Part shown: positions 8,694 through 16,676 of the stretch, piece after piece
Layout of the letters: each line of letters begins with the position of its first letter
How positions within the stretch are numbered: the first letter of the stretch is position 1
Assembly (NCBI RefSeq): GCF_000371925.1
Contig: NZ_AQVE01000007.1
Coordinates: 1-64,000 of the forward strand
Source: Thiolinea disciformis DSM 14473
GTDB taxonomy: Bacteria > Pseudomonadota > Gammaproteobacteria > Thiotrichales > Thiotrichaceae
Length of the DNA: 64,000 bases
Reading direction: 5' to 3'
Position numbers and translations under genes: made by a program
The notes under the pieces: model-generated
What the model saw: only the letters and a program-made list of their open reading frames with translations
Databases searched by the model: none
Told to the model about the DNA's origin: nothing

Positions 8694-9515
8694 TCAATTA
8701 AACCAACGTTTCAACCAAGAATTGGATTTTGTTGTAGATACGTTCTGAGATGAAGTATCCCTGATTAGGGAGGTTAGCGCAGGTGGCTGGACAATTTGCT
8801 CAGGTGCTACGTTATTGATAATGGCTTGAGGGCGCGTATAGACTAAATGTTCAGCTTCTGTTGTACCGACCCATTGAATGGCAGCTTGCTTGCCCTCTGA
8901 TAAAATTGCTGGGCGATTGTCAGTGCCATGGGAATCAGTTGCTAAAATATGCACATAACCATCTTGTAAAAAGCGTTCTGCAAATCGTTTAGCCGTTCGA
9001 CCAAAGTGTCCAGTGATAGCTCCAGCGGTTAATTGTAGCCACGCCCCCATTTTCGCAGCCTCAATAAAGTTATTATAATGGTTTTCCACCCATTTTAAGC
9101 GCTCAGGGTGAGTAATAATGGGTATATAGCCTGCATTAAGGAAATTTTCAATCTGATCCAAAAAATTGTTCACAGGCACATGGTGTGATGGCTCTAGTAA
9201 AAAATAACGCGAGTAATTTAAAGTAGGAATCAATCCTGTTTTTAAACCCTGCATCGTTTCTGGTAATAAATGGGTATCAGCTCCAATCATTAACTTTAAC
9301 GGAATTTGTAATTGATCGAGCTCAGTTTGAAGTTGTTGAATAGCAGTTGAGATAATATGTGTATTATTATTATAAACAGGTGGGTAAATATGGGGTGTGC
9401 AGGCTAAGTGGGTAATACCGTCAGCCACCGCCATACGCGCCATTTGGATTGACGTTTCAAGATTAGGTGATCCATCACACAGTTTAGGTAAGATATGACT
9501 ATGTAGGTCAATCAT
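8694..9515 (-). CDS. CpsB/CapC-type PHP-family tyrosine-protein phosphatase
   Basis: A 273-residue metal-dependent phosphatase of the polymerase-and-histidinol-phosphatase (PHP) fold. Metal-binding motifs are visible: MIDLHSHILP at the N-terminus, CTPHIYPP around residue 40, LEPSHHVP, THPERLKW and ATDSHGTDNRP. Members of this family (CpsB/Wzh/YwqE) dephosphorylate the tyrosine tail of BY-kinases, so its natural substrate here is the Wzc-type kinase encoded two genes downstream. The ATG at 9515 is preceded by TTGGAG at good spacing, and I prefer it to the in-frame TTG four codons earlier. This class is best known from Gram-positive bacteria, but it also occurs in Proteobacteria in place of the low-molecular-weight phosphatase Wzb. 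Confidence 0.88.
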   Translation of the reverse strand: MIDLHSHILPKLCDGSPNLETSIQMARMAVADGITHLACTPHIYPPVYNNNTHIISTAIQQLQTELDQLQIPLKLMIGADTHLLPETMQGLKTGLIPTLNYSRYFLLEPSHHVPVNNFLDQIENFLNAGYIPIITHPERLKWVENHYNNFIEAAKMGAWLQLTAGAITGHFGRTAKRFAERFLQDGYVHILATDSHGTDNRPAILSEGKQAAIQWVGTTEAEHLVYTRPQAIINNVAPEQIVQPPALTSLIRDTSSQNVSTTKSNSWLKRWFN

Positions 9516-9592
9516 GTATGGCTCCAAAAACTCAAGCTAAAACTGAGTCTAGTTATAAGTCGTGGAAGATAGGAAAAAGGTTCATTGGTTGT

Positions 9593-10759
9593 TCAGTCGT
9601 TACCAAACAAATCTCGCGTGTAGACCTTGTCTAAAACATCTTGCAAATCCGTTGTTAAGCGATTAGCAATAATTACATCACTTTTACTTTTGAAGGCATC
9701 TAGATCATTTATGATCTTTGAGCGATAAAATTCGCTTTCTTTTAATTCTGGCTCATATAAAACGACTTCAATGCCTTTCGCCTTAATCCGCTTCATAATG
9801 CCTTGAATGGAGGATGCACGGAAATTGTCTGAGCCGCTTTTCATGATTAGACGATAGACACCTACTACTTGTGGGTTGTGTTTTATAATACTGTCGGCGA
9901 TAAAGTCTTTACGCGTTGAATTGGAGGCCACTATCGCTTGGATTAAATTTTGTGGTACATGTTGGTAGTTAGCCAGTAGTTGCTTGGTATCTTTGGGTAA
10001 ACAATATCCACCATAGCCAAAAGAGGGGTTATTATAGTGTTGACCAATACGCGGGTCTAAACAGACGCCTTCAATAATTTGGCGTGTGTCCAAGCCATGT
10101 GAAGCTGCATAGGTATCTAACTCATTAAAATAAGCAACACGCATAGCAAGATAGGTATTGGCAAATAATTTAATGGCTTCCGCTTCAGTGGGCTCGGTAA
10201 ATAGTAAAGGAATATCCTGTTTTAAAGCGCCTTCTTGTAATAATTTAGCAAATTGTTCTGCGCGCTTAGAACGTTCTCCAATAACAATCCGTGAAGGATA
10301 AAGATTATCGTAAAGCGCTTTTCCTTCGCGTAGGAATTCGGGCGAGAAAAGAATATTTTGGGTATTAAGCTGTTGACTGATAGTGGCAGTATAGCCCACA
10401 GGTATGGTCGATTTAATGACCATAGTTGCATGCGGATTAATCCTAATGACGTCTTTGAGCACTGTTTCCACGGATTTCGTATTAAAATAGTGGGTTTGCG
10501 GGTCATAATCAGTCGGGGTGGCAATAACTACAAAATCTGCATTCTGATAAGCATCTTCTTGGTCTAAAGTAGCTCGAAAATGAAGTTTTTTGTTTTTCAG
10601 AAAATCCTCTATGTCAGCATCAGCGATGGGAGATTTGCGGTCATTGAGTAAAGCTACTTTTTCAGGCATGATGTCTAAAGCAACTACCTCATGATGCTGT
10701 GCCAAAAGCATAGCAATCGATAAACCCACATATCCGGTTCCCGCAATAGCAATTTTCAT
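9593..10759 (-). CDS. ugd: UDP-glucose 6-dehydrogenase
   Basis: A 388-residue cytoplasmic enzyme that oxidises UDP-glucose to UDP-glucuronate with two NAD+. The length matches E. coli Ugd. The N-terminal Rossmann motif is [21 protein letters not shown] and the central helix region follow, and the catalytic cysteine is in [17 protein letters not shown]. The C-terminal UDP-binding domain includes [16 protein letters not shown]. It is the first gene of locus A and supplies uronic acid precursor, so the polymer made here may be acidic. Confidence 0.93.
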   Translation of the reverse strand: MKIAIAGTGYVGLSIAMLLAQHHEVVALDIMPEKVALLNDRKSPIADADIEDFLKNKKLHFRATLDQEDAYQNADFVVIATPTDYDPQTHYFNTKSVETVLKDVIRINPHATMVIKSTIPVGYTATISQQLNTQNILFSPEFLREGKALYDNLYPSRIVIGERSKRAEQFAKLLQEGALKQDIPLLFTEPTEAEAIKLFANTYLAMRVAYFNELDTYAASHGLDTRQIIEGVCLDPRIGQHYNNPSFGYGGYCLPKDTKQLLANYQHVPQNLIQAIVASNSTRKDFIADSIIKHNPQVVGVYRLIMKSGSDNFRASSIQGIMKRIKAKGIEVVLYEPELKESEFYRSKIINDLDAFKSKSDVIIANRLTTDLQDVLDKVYTRDLFGND

Positions 10760-10797
10760 GGTGTGATTGTTTTCAATTAAAATAATAGTATGAAATA

Positions 10798-11808
10798 TTA
10801 GTGTTTATGTGCCCAAAAACTAGCAAGTTTTTGCCTAAAACTACGTTCTGCCTGCTTAGGTGGCGAGATCCAGCAAGTTCCTAGGGTATCATACAGTGTA
10901 ATTTGATAAGCACTATTTTGTGTCTTTTCCCACAGCCAGGCTAGTTGTTGCTCTAGTTGATTTAGGCTTTGCTGCCAGCTTTCTAGATCATCCTTCAAAG
11001 CAAACTCCGTCAATTGTTGGACTAGCAATAATTGATTCAGGGCGTCACTCGGACCAAGTTCGGGCTGTCTGGCACAGCCATTATAAAAAGCCATAATCTG
11101 TCCAAGTATACCACCACTTTGCACCAGGCGTAGGGAAGGTGGCGAGACTTGAACGCTGCCTTCACCCCACAACCAGACACTATTAATAGGTACTTGCTTA
11201 AGTCGTTCACGTTGCTGATTGATAGGGTGGGTATAAAGTAGCATTTGTAGTTCATTGATTAGGCGCCGCCAATAGAGATTAGTGCTTTGGGGGAGGTAAT
11301 CGCGGATATTTTGTCCCAGTGCTTGCGAAGCTGGGCTAGTTTTAGGAAAGTCGATAGTCTCACTTAAGGCCTTTAGATACCAATGTTCTGGACGTGTTGT
11401 AATCAGTTGTAAATTATCTTGCGCTAAATGGGTATTGAGTGTGTTTAATAGTGCGTTAGCTTCTTCGGGTGTTGCCTTAAGCACTTGCTTTAAGTTGACA
11501 CCCTCTAAATGACTTTCCAAGTAGACCGGATCAGCACACAATAAAGCCTCTGTGACTGACTCAGGGCGTATCCCGGTATCAAACGCATAGCGAATGGCTG
11601 CCCACGGTAGGTTGTCATGATCCGGATAACCGGAAATATAAAGTAACGTTTTTTCTAAACCCTGCACAGGAACAGCTTGCGCTACACTAGTGTTAATAAA
11701 TGGTAGTAAATACTGAGATTGCGGCTTAAAGCCGAAGTCATGTTCCCACAGTGCTAATGGACTGCGTAAATAGGGGATAACTAAATGGATGCTGGGCGTA
11801 TTGCTCAT
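10798..11808 (-). CDS. COG4255-type protein (phosphoglycerate-mutase-like, uncharacterised)
   Basis: A 336-residue soluble protein of a family sometimes annotated as cofactor-independent phosphoglycerate mutase or an uncharacterised conserved protein. I recognise it from the order [13 protein letters not shown], a run ending [30 protein letters not shown] and [11 protein letters not shown]. No complete alkaline-phosphatase-superfamily metal site is evident, so enzymatic activity is doubtful. It is 38 bases upstream of ugd on the same strand and divergent from the XpaC-like operon. Whether it belongs with the polysaccharide genes is unclear. Confidence 0.65.
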   Translation of the reverse strand: MSNTPSIHLVIPYLRSPLALWEHDFGFKPQSQYLLPFINTSVAQAVPVQGLEKTLLYISGYPDHDNLPWAAIRYAFDTGIRPESVTEALLCADPVYLESHLEGVNLKQVLKATPEEANALLNTLNTHLAQDNLQLITTRPEHWYLKALSETIDFPKTSPASQALGQNIRDYLPQSTNLYWRRLINELQMLLYTHPINQQRERLKQVPINSVWLWGEGSVQVSPPSLRLVQSGGILGQIMAFYNGCARQPELGPSDALNQLLLVQQLTEFALKDDLESWQQSLNQLEQQLAWLWEKTQNSAYQITLYDTLGTCWISPPKQAERSFRQKLASFWAHKH

Positions 11809-11846
11809 AAAATAATCGCGATTCTCAGACAGAGGCTTGTGGTTTC

Positions 11847-11875
11847 TTGGCGCTTTACCTAGTATTCTTTATAAC
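11847..11875 (+). promoter_or_regulatory. Candidate sigma70 promoter for the XpaC-TelA-like operon
   Basis: TTGGCG and TATAAC are separated by 17 bases in the divergent gap between the COG4255-type gene and the XpaC-like gene. No better -35/-10 pair is obvious in the 248-base gap. Transcription would begin near 11882 and cover the possible small gene at 11948 as well as the four-gene operon. Confidence 0.4.
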
Positions 11876-11947
11876 TTGTGCCTATATAGCGACAAAACAC
11901 AATAAAAATTTACCAGCTTGATAGCGTAACATGAAGGTTAAAATAGC

Positions 11948-12034
11948 ATGAATGAATCCTTTAAACGAACCATTGGTTTTTTGCTACTAAGCACCACTAT
12001 CGGCTTGATTAGTTGGCAAGTCCTCCTTTTTTAA
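11948..12034 (+). CDS. Possible 28-residue single-helix membrane peptide
   Basis: A short reading frame opens with ATG after GAAGG at a 10-base spacing and ends 22 bases before the XpaC-like gene. It would encode a basic N-terminus (MNESFKRT) followed by a hydrophobic helix (IGFLLLSTTIGLISWQVLLF). The composition is typical of small membrane proteins and it sits in the leader of an envelope-related operon. It could equally be chance in a leader RNA; conservation of the peptide would decide. Confidence 0.3.
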   Translation: MNESFKRTIGFLLLSTTIGLISWQVLLF

Positions 12035-12056
12035 CGTAATGGTTTGAGATAGCTCA

Positions 12057-12917
12057 ATGGCTAACGTGCGGCGTTATGATCCTCCAGCCCAAGGTTCTGG
12101 TTCTACTAACTCGAAATTAGGATTAAGAGGTTTTCTGCTTTACCTATTACCCTTGCCTTTATTGCCGGGTGCATTGATTGCGTTGGCGGAAGGTCATGTG
12201 ACTAAAGCCTTGGTGGCGGGCGGCGCTTTTGCGGTTTATATGCTGATTGCCTCAATGACCCGTAAAGGCTTGTTGGTTGAGCGTGAATATCTCAAGCGCA
12301 AACTCGCTCGTGCACCGCGCACTCCTTATAAAACCGTAGCCGCTTTATTCACGGGTATTACCACCGGTCTATTAGCGTGGTGGGGTGCTGATTACACCTT
12401 GATTGCATCCGCTTTATTAGGTGCGTCCGCCGTTTTGGGCTATGCCTTATCCTATGGTCTTGATCCGCGTCGTGATAAGGCGGGCAATATTACCTTAGGT
12501 ATTGATTTGCAGGATGTTTTAGAAGCTTTGGATGCTGCGAATGTACGCATTAATGCTTTGGATCAGGCCAAACAAGCCATTCGCGAGCCACAGTACAGTG
12601 CACAACTCGGCCGTATTACCGCTAAAGCACGTGAAATCTTAGGCACGATTGAAGATGATCCTACGCGTCTGTCCAATGCACGCAAATTCTTAAAAGTTTA
12701 TTTGGATGGTGCACAAAAAGTAACTGAAGGCTATGTGAAAGGGCAAAATAGTCAGCAAGTGATGCCGGAGGCGCTGAAAACGGATTTTGGTAATGTGTTG
12801 AACTCTATCGAGCAGACTTTTGACGAACAACATACTAAATTATTAGAAAACGATCATTTCGATCTTGATGTGCAAATTACCGTGTTACAACAGCAATTAA
12901 AACGTGAAGGTGTGTAA
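12057..12917 (+). CDS. XpaC-like (PF10112, 5-bromo-4-chloroindolyl phosphate hydrolysis family) membrane protein
   Basis: A 286-residue protein. A short cytoplasmic N-terminus rich in Pro/Ser/Gly precedes four hydrophobic segments in two hairpins (FLLYLLPLPLLPGALIALA; ALVAGGAFAVYMLIAS; then TVAALFTGITTGLLAWWG and TLIASALLGASAVLGYALS). A C-terminal helical cytoplasmic domain of ~130 residues follows. The helical part (GIDLQDVLEALDAANVRINA) resembles XpaC, a family often found beside TelA-like genes. The name comes from a phosphatase-substrate phenotype; actual hydrolase activity is not established. It is the first gene of a four-gene operon and is followed after 41 bases by the TelA-like gene. 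Confidence 0.7.
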   Translation: MANVRRYDPPAQGSGSTNSKLGLRGFLLYLLPLPLLPGALIALAEGHVTKALVAGGAFAVYMLIASMTRKGLLVEREYLKRKLARAPRTPYKTVAALFTGITTGLLAWWGADYTLIASALLGASAVLGYALSYGLDPRRDKAGNITLGIDLQDVLEALDAANVRINALDQAKQAIREPQYSAQLGRITAKAREILGTIEDDPTRLSNARKFLKVYLDGAQKVTEGYVKGQNSQQVMPEALKTDFGNVLNSIEQTFDEQHTKLLENDHFDLDVQITVLQQQLKREGV

Positions 12918-12958
12918 TTGAACATTAAGTCCAACAAAAATTTAATTCAGGAGAAACC

Positions 12959-14134
12959 ATGAGCGATACCGCTACTCAAACCGCGACAACAACAGCTTTG
13001 GCGGTCGTGCCGGGTACTGAAGTGACATTAGCAGCGCCTGCTAAGGAAATTGTAGCTTATACCCAAGCTGAGCCTAAGGTAAAAGGCGAAATCGAAGCGG
13101 CCATCGGTGAAATTGATCTCAAAGATCGCAGCAGCATCATGTTTTTTGGCACCAAAACCCAAGAGCAAATGACGTCAATTTCAGAAAAAATGCTCGACGG
13201 TGTGAAGAATAAAGATGTGGGTGCAGCAGGTGGCTCACTCACGAATATGATTACAGCGATTCGCGGTTTTGATATTGATGCGCTCAATCCCAATAAAAAA
13301 CTCAGTTGGTGGCAGAAATTATTTGGCAAGGCTGAACCAGTGGTGCGCTTCCTCAGTCAATACGAAGATGTGCGCAAGCAAATTGACACGATTACTGATC
13401 AATTGGAAGGTCACAAAACCCAATTACTCACGGATGTGGTAACACTCGATAAGCTTTATGAAGCGAATTTAGATTTCTTCCATCGCTTAGAGGTTTATAT
13501 TGCTGCGGGCGAAGAAAAACTACGTCGTTTAGATCAGGAAGATATTCCAGCCTTGGCCACTAAGGCGGATTTGAATAAAGAAGATATGGAGTTGGCGCAG
13601 AATTTGCGCGACTTGCGTAGTGCACGCGATGATTTAGAACGCCGCGTACACGATTTGCGCCTAACACGCCAAGTGGCTATGCAAAGCTTACCGAGCATTC
13701 GTTTGGTGCAGGAAAATGATAAAACATTGATTAACAAAATTAATTCAACCTTGATTAATACGGTTCCGCTTTGGAAAAACCAACTGGCACAAGCAGTGAC
13801 AATTTTCCGCATGAATGATGCAGCAGAAGTGGTAAAGCGTTCGACGGATTTGACCAATGAGTTATTGGAAAAGAATGCAGAAACCTTGCGCATGGGGAAT
13901 GCGGAAGTGCGTAAGCAAATGGAACGTGGCGTATTCGATGTGGCTTCGGTGAAGAAAGCGAATCAGAGCTTGATTGAAACCATCAATGATTCCTTGCGTA
14001 TTGCCGATGAAGGTAAGGCGATGCGTGCGCGTGCAGAAGAAGAAATTAAACTCATGGAAAAAGAATTGCGCGACACCTTAGTGGCGGCAAAGGCAAAAGT
14101 GGGCGGCGCTGTTTCAGCTATAAAAGGAGTCTGA
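12959..14134 (+). CDS. TelA/KlaA-family toxic-anion-resistance-like protein
   Basis: A 391-residue soluble, almost entirely helical protein of the TelA family (PF05816). Recognisable points are IDLKDRSSIMFFGTKTQEQ near residue 50, a Pro/Trp-containing WWQKLFGKAEP, a conserved middle segment MQSLPSIRLVQENDKTLINK, and NTVPLWKNQLAQAV. The family was named for plasmid tellurite resistance, but chromosomal members are associated with envelope stress and resistance to cell-wall-active compounds. A strong AGGAG precedes the ATG. It ends one base before the SPFH gene, so the two are translationally coupled. Confidence 0.82.
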   Translation: MSDTATQTATTTALAVVPGTEVTLAAPAKEIVAYTQAEPKVKGEIEAAIGEIDLKDRSSIMFFGTKTQEQMTSISEKMLDGVKNKDVGAAGGSLTNMITAIRGFDIDALNPNKKLSWWQKLFGKAEPVVRFLSQYEDVRKQIDTITDQLEGHKTQLLTDVVTLDKLYEANLDFFHRLEVYIAAGEEKLRRLDQEDIPALATKADLNKEDMELAQNLRDLRSARDDLERRVHDLRLTRQVAMQSLPSIRLVQENDKTLINKINSTLINTVPLWKNQLAQAVTIFRMNDAAEVVKRSTDLTNELLEKNAETLRMGNAEVRKQMERGVFDVASVKKANQSLIETINDSLRIADEGKAMRARAEEEIKLMEKELRDTLVAAKAKVGGAVSAIKGV

Positions 14135-14135
14135 T

Positions 14136-15221
14136 ATGGGTCTTTGGGATAAATTAATGGGTGAGTTCGTCGATGTCATTGAATGGACCGACGACAATAC
14201 CGATACGATGGTGTATCGCTTCCCACGCTATAACAATGAAATCAAATATGGCGCGAAGCTCACCGTGCGTGAATCGCAAATGGCGATTTTTGTCAATGAA
14301 GGCCAGATTGCCGATGTGCTTGGCCCAGGTTTATATGAGTTAGAAACGCGTAATTTACCCTTGCTCTCGACCTTGCAGCATTGGGATCACGGTTTTAATA
14401 GCCCGTTCAAAGCAGAAGTTTATTTCTGCAATATGCGCCAATTTACCAATCTAAAATGGGGCACGCGTAATCCGATTATGTTGCGCGATAAAGATTTCGA
14501 TATGGTACGTTTACGTGCTTTCGGAACTTATGCCACGCGTATCACTGAGCCGCGCCAATTTATGCAGCAAATTGTCGGGACGGATAATCGCTTTACGGTA
14601 GATGAAATTAGCGATCAATTACGCAATATGATCGTGTCGCGTTTTGCCACTGTCATTGGTCAAGCTAATATTCCCGTCTTGGATTTGGCCTCAAATTATG
14701 AGCAATTAGGGCAGTTTGTTACTCAGAAAATTGCCCCTGAATTCAAAGCTTATGGCTTAGAGCTGACGCAAATTTTGGTTGAGAATATTTCTTTGCCGGA
14801 AAATGTGGAAGAGGCTTTAGACAAGCGTACTAGCATGGGCGTAGTCGGGAATTTAGATAATTATCTGAAATACCAGACGGCTGAAAGCTTAGGGAAGTCG
14901 GGTGGTAATAGTTCCTTAGACATGGGTATGGGTTTTGCGGTAGCGGGTAAAATGGCGGAGGTTTTAAATACCAAAACCGCCAGCGCAGCAGCGCCAACAC
15001 CAGCACCGCCGCCTTTACCTAATCTGTCATGGCATATCGCGAATGGTCAAGAGCAAAGCGGCCCTCATACCTTAAGTGATCTACAAAATTTTGTGCGTAC
15101 CGGCGTTTTGAAAGCGACAAGCTTAGTGTGGCAGCCGGGGATGGCGAATTGGCAAGCCGCTAGTACTGTTCCTGAAGTGGCTACTTTAATTGCTTCCGTG
15201 ACGCCGCCACCTTTACCTTAA
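14136..15221 (+). CDS. SPFH-domain (YdjI/virion-core-like) protein with C-terminal GYF_2 domain
   Basis: A 361-residue protein. Residues ~1-260 are an SPFH/band-7-like domain of the YdjI type: it starts MGLWDKLMGEFVDVIEW and includes VRESQMAIFVNEGQIADVLGPG, LKWGTRNPIMLRD and ISLPENVEEALDKR. A Pro/Ala linker then leads to a ~50-residue GYF_2 domain (WHIANGQEQSGPHTLSDLQ ... TSLVWQPGMANWQAA), usually a protein-protein interaction module. In Bacillus, YdjI-type proteins work with PspA and a zinc-ribbon membrane protein on the membrane. The same pairing appears here because the next gene encodes a zinc-ribbon membrane protein. No PspA homologue is present in the window. Confidence 0.8.
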   Translation: MGLWDKLMGEFVDVIEWTDDNTDTMVYRFPRYNNEIKYGAKLTVRESQMAIFVNEGQIADVLGPGLYELETRNLPLLSTLQHWDHGFNSPFKAEVYFCNMRQFTNLKWGTRNPIMLRDKDFDMVRLRAFGTYATRITEPRQFMQQIVGTDNRFTVDEISDQLRNMIVSRFATVIGQANIPVLDLASNYEQLGQFVTQKIAPEFKAYGLELTQILVENISLPENVEEALDKRTSMGVVGNLDNYLKYQTAESLGKSGGNSSLDMGMGFAVAGKMAEVLNTKTASAAAPTPAPPPLPNLSWHIANGQEQSGPHTLSDLQNFVRTGVLKATSLVWQPGMANWQAASTVPEVATLIASVTPPPLP

Positions 15222-15242
15222 AAAAACGGGCATAATAAGTTT

Positions 15243-16469
15243 ATGAACGCAGCGCCGGGCAAAGCACCTTTTCGTGTGGAACAGGTGAATCAGCAGCATT
15301 TTCCCTGTCAAGAATGCGGGGCTGATTTAATCTATCAACCCGGCGTGCGCGTTTTAAAATGTGAGTATTGTGGGCACGAAAATCCGATTATTGATGAGCC
15401 CGTCACGATTCGTGAGTACGATTTTAATTCGGCACTCAAAGCTTTATCGCGCTCCAAGCTCCAGCCGCTCGATAGTACACAAGTTATCAAATGTCCGAAT
15501 TGTGCGGCGGCGTTTGAATTAAAAACCAATGAACACGCGGGGGATTGTCCGTTTTGTGGCACGCCCGTGGTATCGAGCACTGAGCAAGAGCGTTTATTCC
15601 AGCCTAAAGCTTTACTGCCTTTTGCTATTACTGAGCAACAAGCCCGCGCTTCGTTTGACAAGTGGATCACGGGGCTATGGTTTGCCCCATCGGCGTTAAA
15701 AAATAAGGCAGAGCGTGACGAGCGTTTGCTAGGCATTTATGTGCCTTATTGGACCTATGATAGCCATACGGCCAGTGACTATGATGGAATGCGTGGCACC
15801 GTTTATTATGAACGCCAAGTAGTCACTGAGCTGGTAAATGGGCGGTATGTACAACGTGAAATCAATGTACCGCGCATTCGTTGGACACCCGTTTCAGGAC
15901 GTGTTTATCAAACCTTTGATGATGTATTAGTGGGCGCTACCCGCTCGCTACCGCGTAGTATCTTGGATGAGCTTGAGCCTTGGGATATGAATCACTTGGT
16001 CGCTTATAACCAAGCGTACCTCAGTGGATTTCGCAGTGAAATTTATCAAGTGGATCTTGATGAAGGTTTTCAGCAAGCGCGGGTATTAATGGAGAATGCG
16101 ATTCATCGTGCTATCCGTATGGATATTGGCGGCGATCAGCAGCAAATTAATGCGGTCAATACGCGTTATTCTGACACGACTTATAAGCATATCTTATTGC
16201 CTGTTTGGTCGGCTGCCTTTCGCTATCAGGGTGAAACTTATCGCTTTGTCATCAATGGAAGAAATGGTAAAACTCAGGGGCAGCGTCCTTATAGTAAGGT
16301 GAAAATTATCTTCGCGGTGTTGGGGGCGATCATTTTAACGATTATCTTTGCATATGCCTTACAAGCGAGTGGTGCTTTGGATTACTTGCAGCAGCAAGGC
16401 GTTCAGATCAACACCGATTATTATTATCCCAAAAATCCTAACTATTATCCCTACAACCCCCGCTATTAG
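15243..16469 (+). CDS. Zinc-ribbon membrane protein (YdjG-like)
   Basis: A 408-residue protein with two zinc ribbons. The first is CQECGADLIY ... LKCEYCGHENP; the second is IKCPNCAAAFEL ... GDCPFCGTPVV. A beta-rich conserved domain follows (LLGIYVPYWTYDSHTASDY, then RGTVYYERQVVTE). A single C-terminal transmembrane helix (IIFAVLGAIILTIIFAYAL) precedes a Tyr/Asn/Pro-rich tail. Such proteins are often misannotated as PriA-like helicase because of the zinc ribbon; no helicase motif is present. It closes the XpaC-TelA-SPFH operon, and its ribbons may dock to the GYF_2-tailed SPFH partner (inference). Confidence 0.75.
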   Translation: MNAAPGKAPFRVEQVNQQHFPCQECGADLIYQPGVRVLKCEYCGHENPIIDEPVTIREYDFNSALKALSRSKLQPLDSTQVIKCPNCAAAFELKTNEHAGDCPFCGTPVVSSTEQERLFQPKALLPFAITEQQARASFDKWITGLWFAPSALKNKAERDERLLGIYVPYWTYDSHTASDYDGMRGTVYYERQVVTELVNGRYVQREINVPRIRWTPVSGRVYQTFDDVLVGATRSLPRSILDELEPWDMNHLVAYNQAYLSGFRSEIYQVDLDEGFQQARVLMENAIHRAIRMDIGGDQQQINAVNTRYSDTTYKHILLPVWSAAFRYQGETYRFVINGRNGKTQGQRPYSKVKIIFAVLGAIILTIIFAYALQASGALDYLQQQGVQINTDYYYPKNPNYYPYNPRY

Positions 16470-16676
16470 TCCTACTAATTAATTAAAATAATTATAAGTG
16501 GAACTTATTAAGATATTGAATTTCTAACGCTTTATCTGACCGTTCATAGCTGTTTCAGCTAAGGCTAAGCTGGCGACTTTTAGACTGGCTAAGCTAGAAC
16601 AACTGTCTCTGCTACAGAGGGCACGGTAGCGGTACAAGCAATAACAAACTTAAAAAAAAGCGTTTAGGGTATAAAA
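16470..16676 (+). other. 207-base leader/intergenic region with several short inverted repeats
   Basis: No gene is seen here. The first ~70 bases are AT-rich and may hold the promoter. From about 16540 there are compact inverted repeats: CAGCT-AAGGCTA-AGCTG, CTCTG-CTA-CAGAG and GCTAC...GTAGC. There is also a direct repeat of GGCTAAGCT 23 bases apart. The 5' untranslated RNA of the secreted glycosidase-like gene could therefore be structured. It does not match the conserved core of any riboswitch I can recall, including c-di-GMP-I (GEMM). Confidence 0.3.

Noticed and set aside
15243-16469. Reading the zinc-ribbon protein as a PriA-like helicase
   Set aside because: No Walker or helicase motifs are present; it has zinc ribbons, a beta-rich domain and a C-terminal membrane helix.
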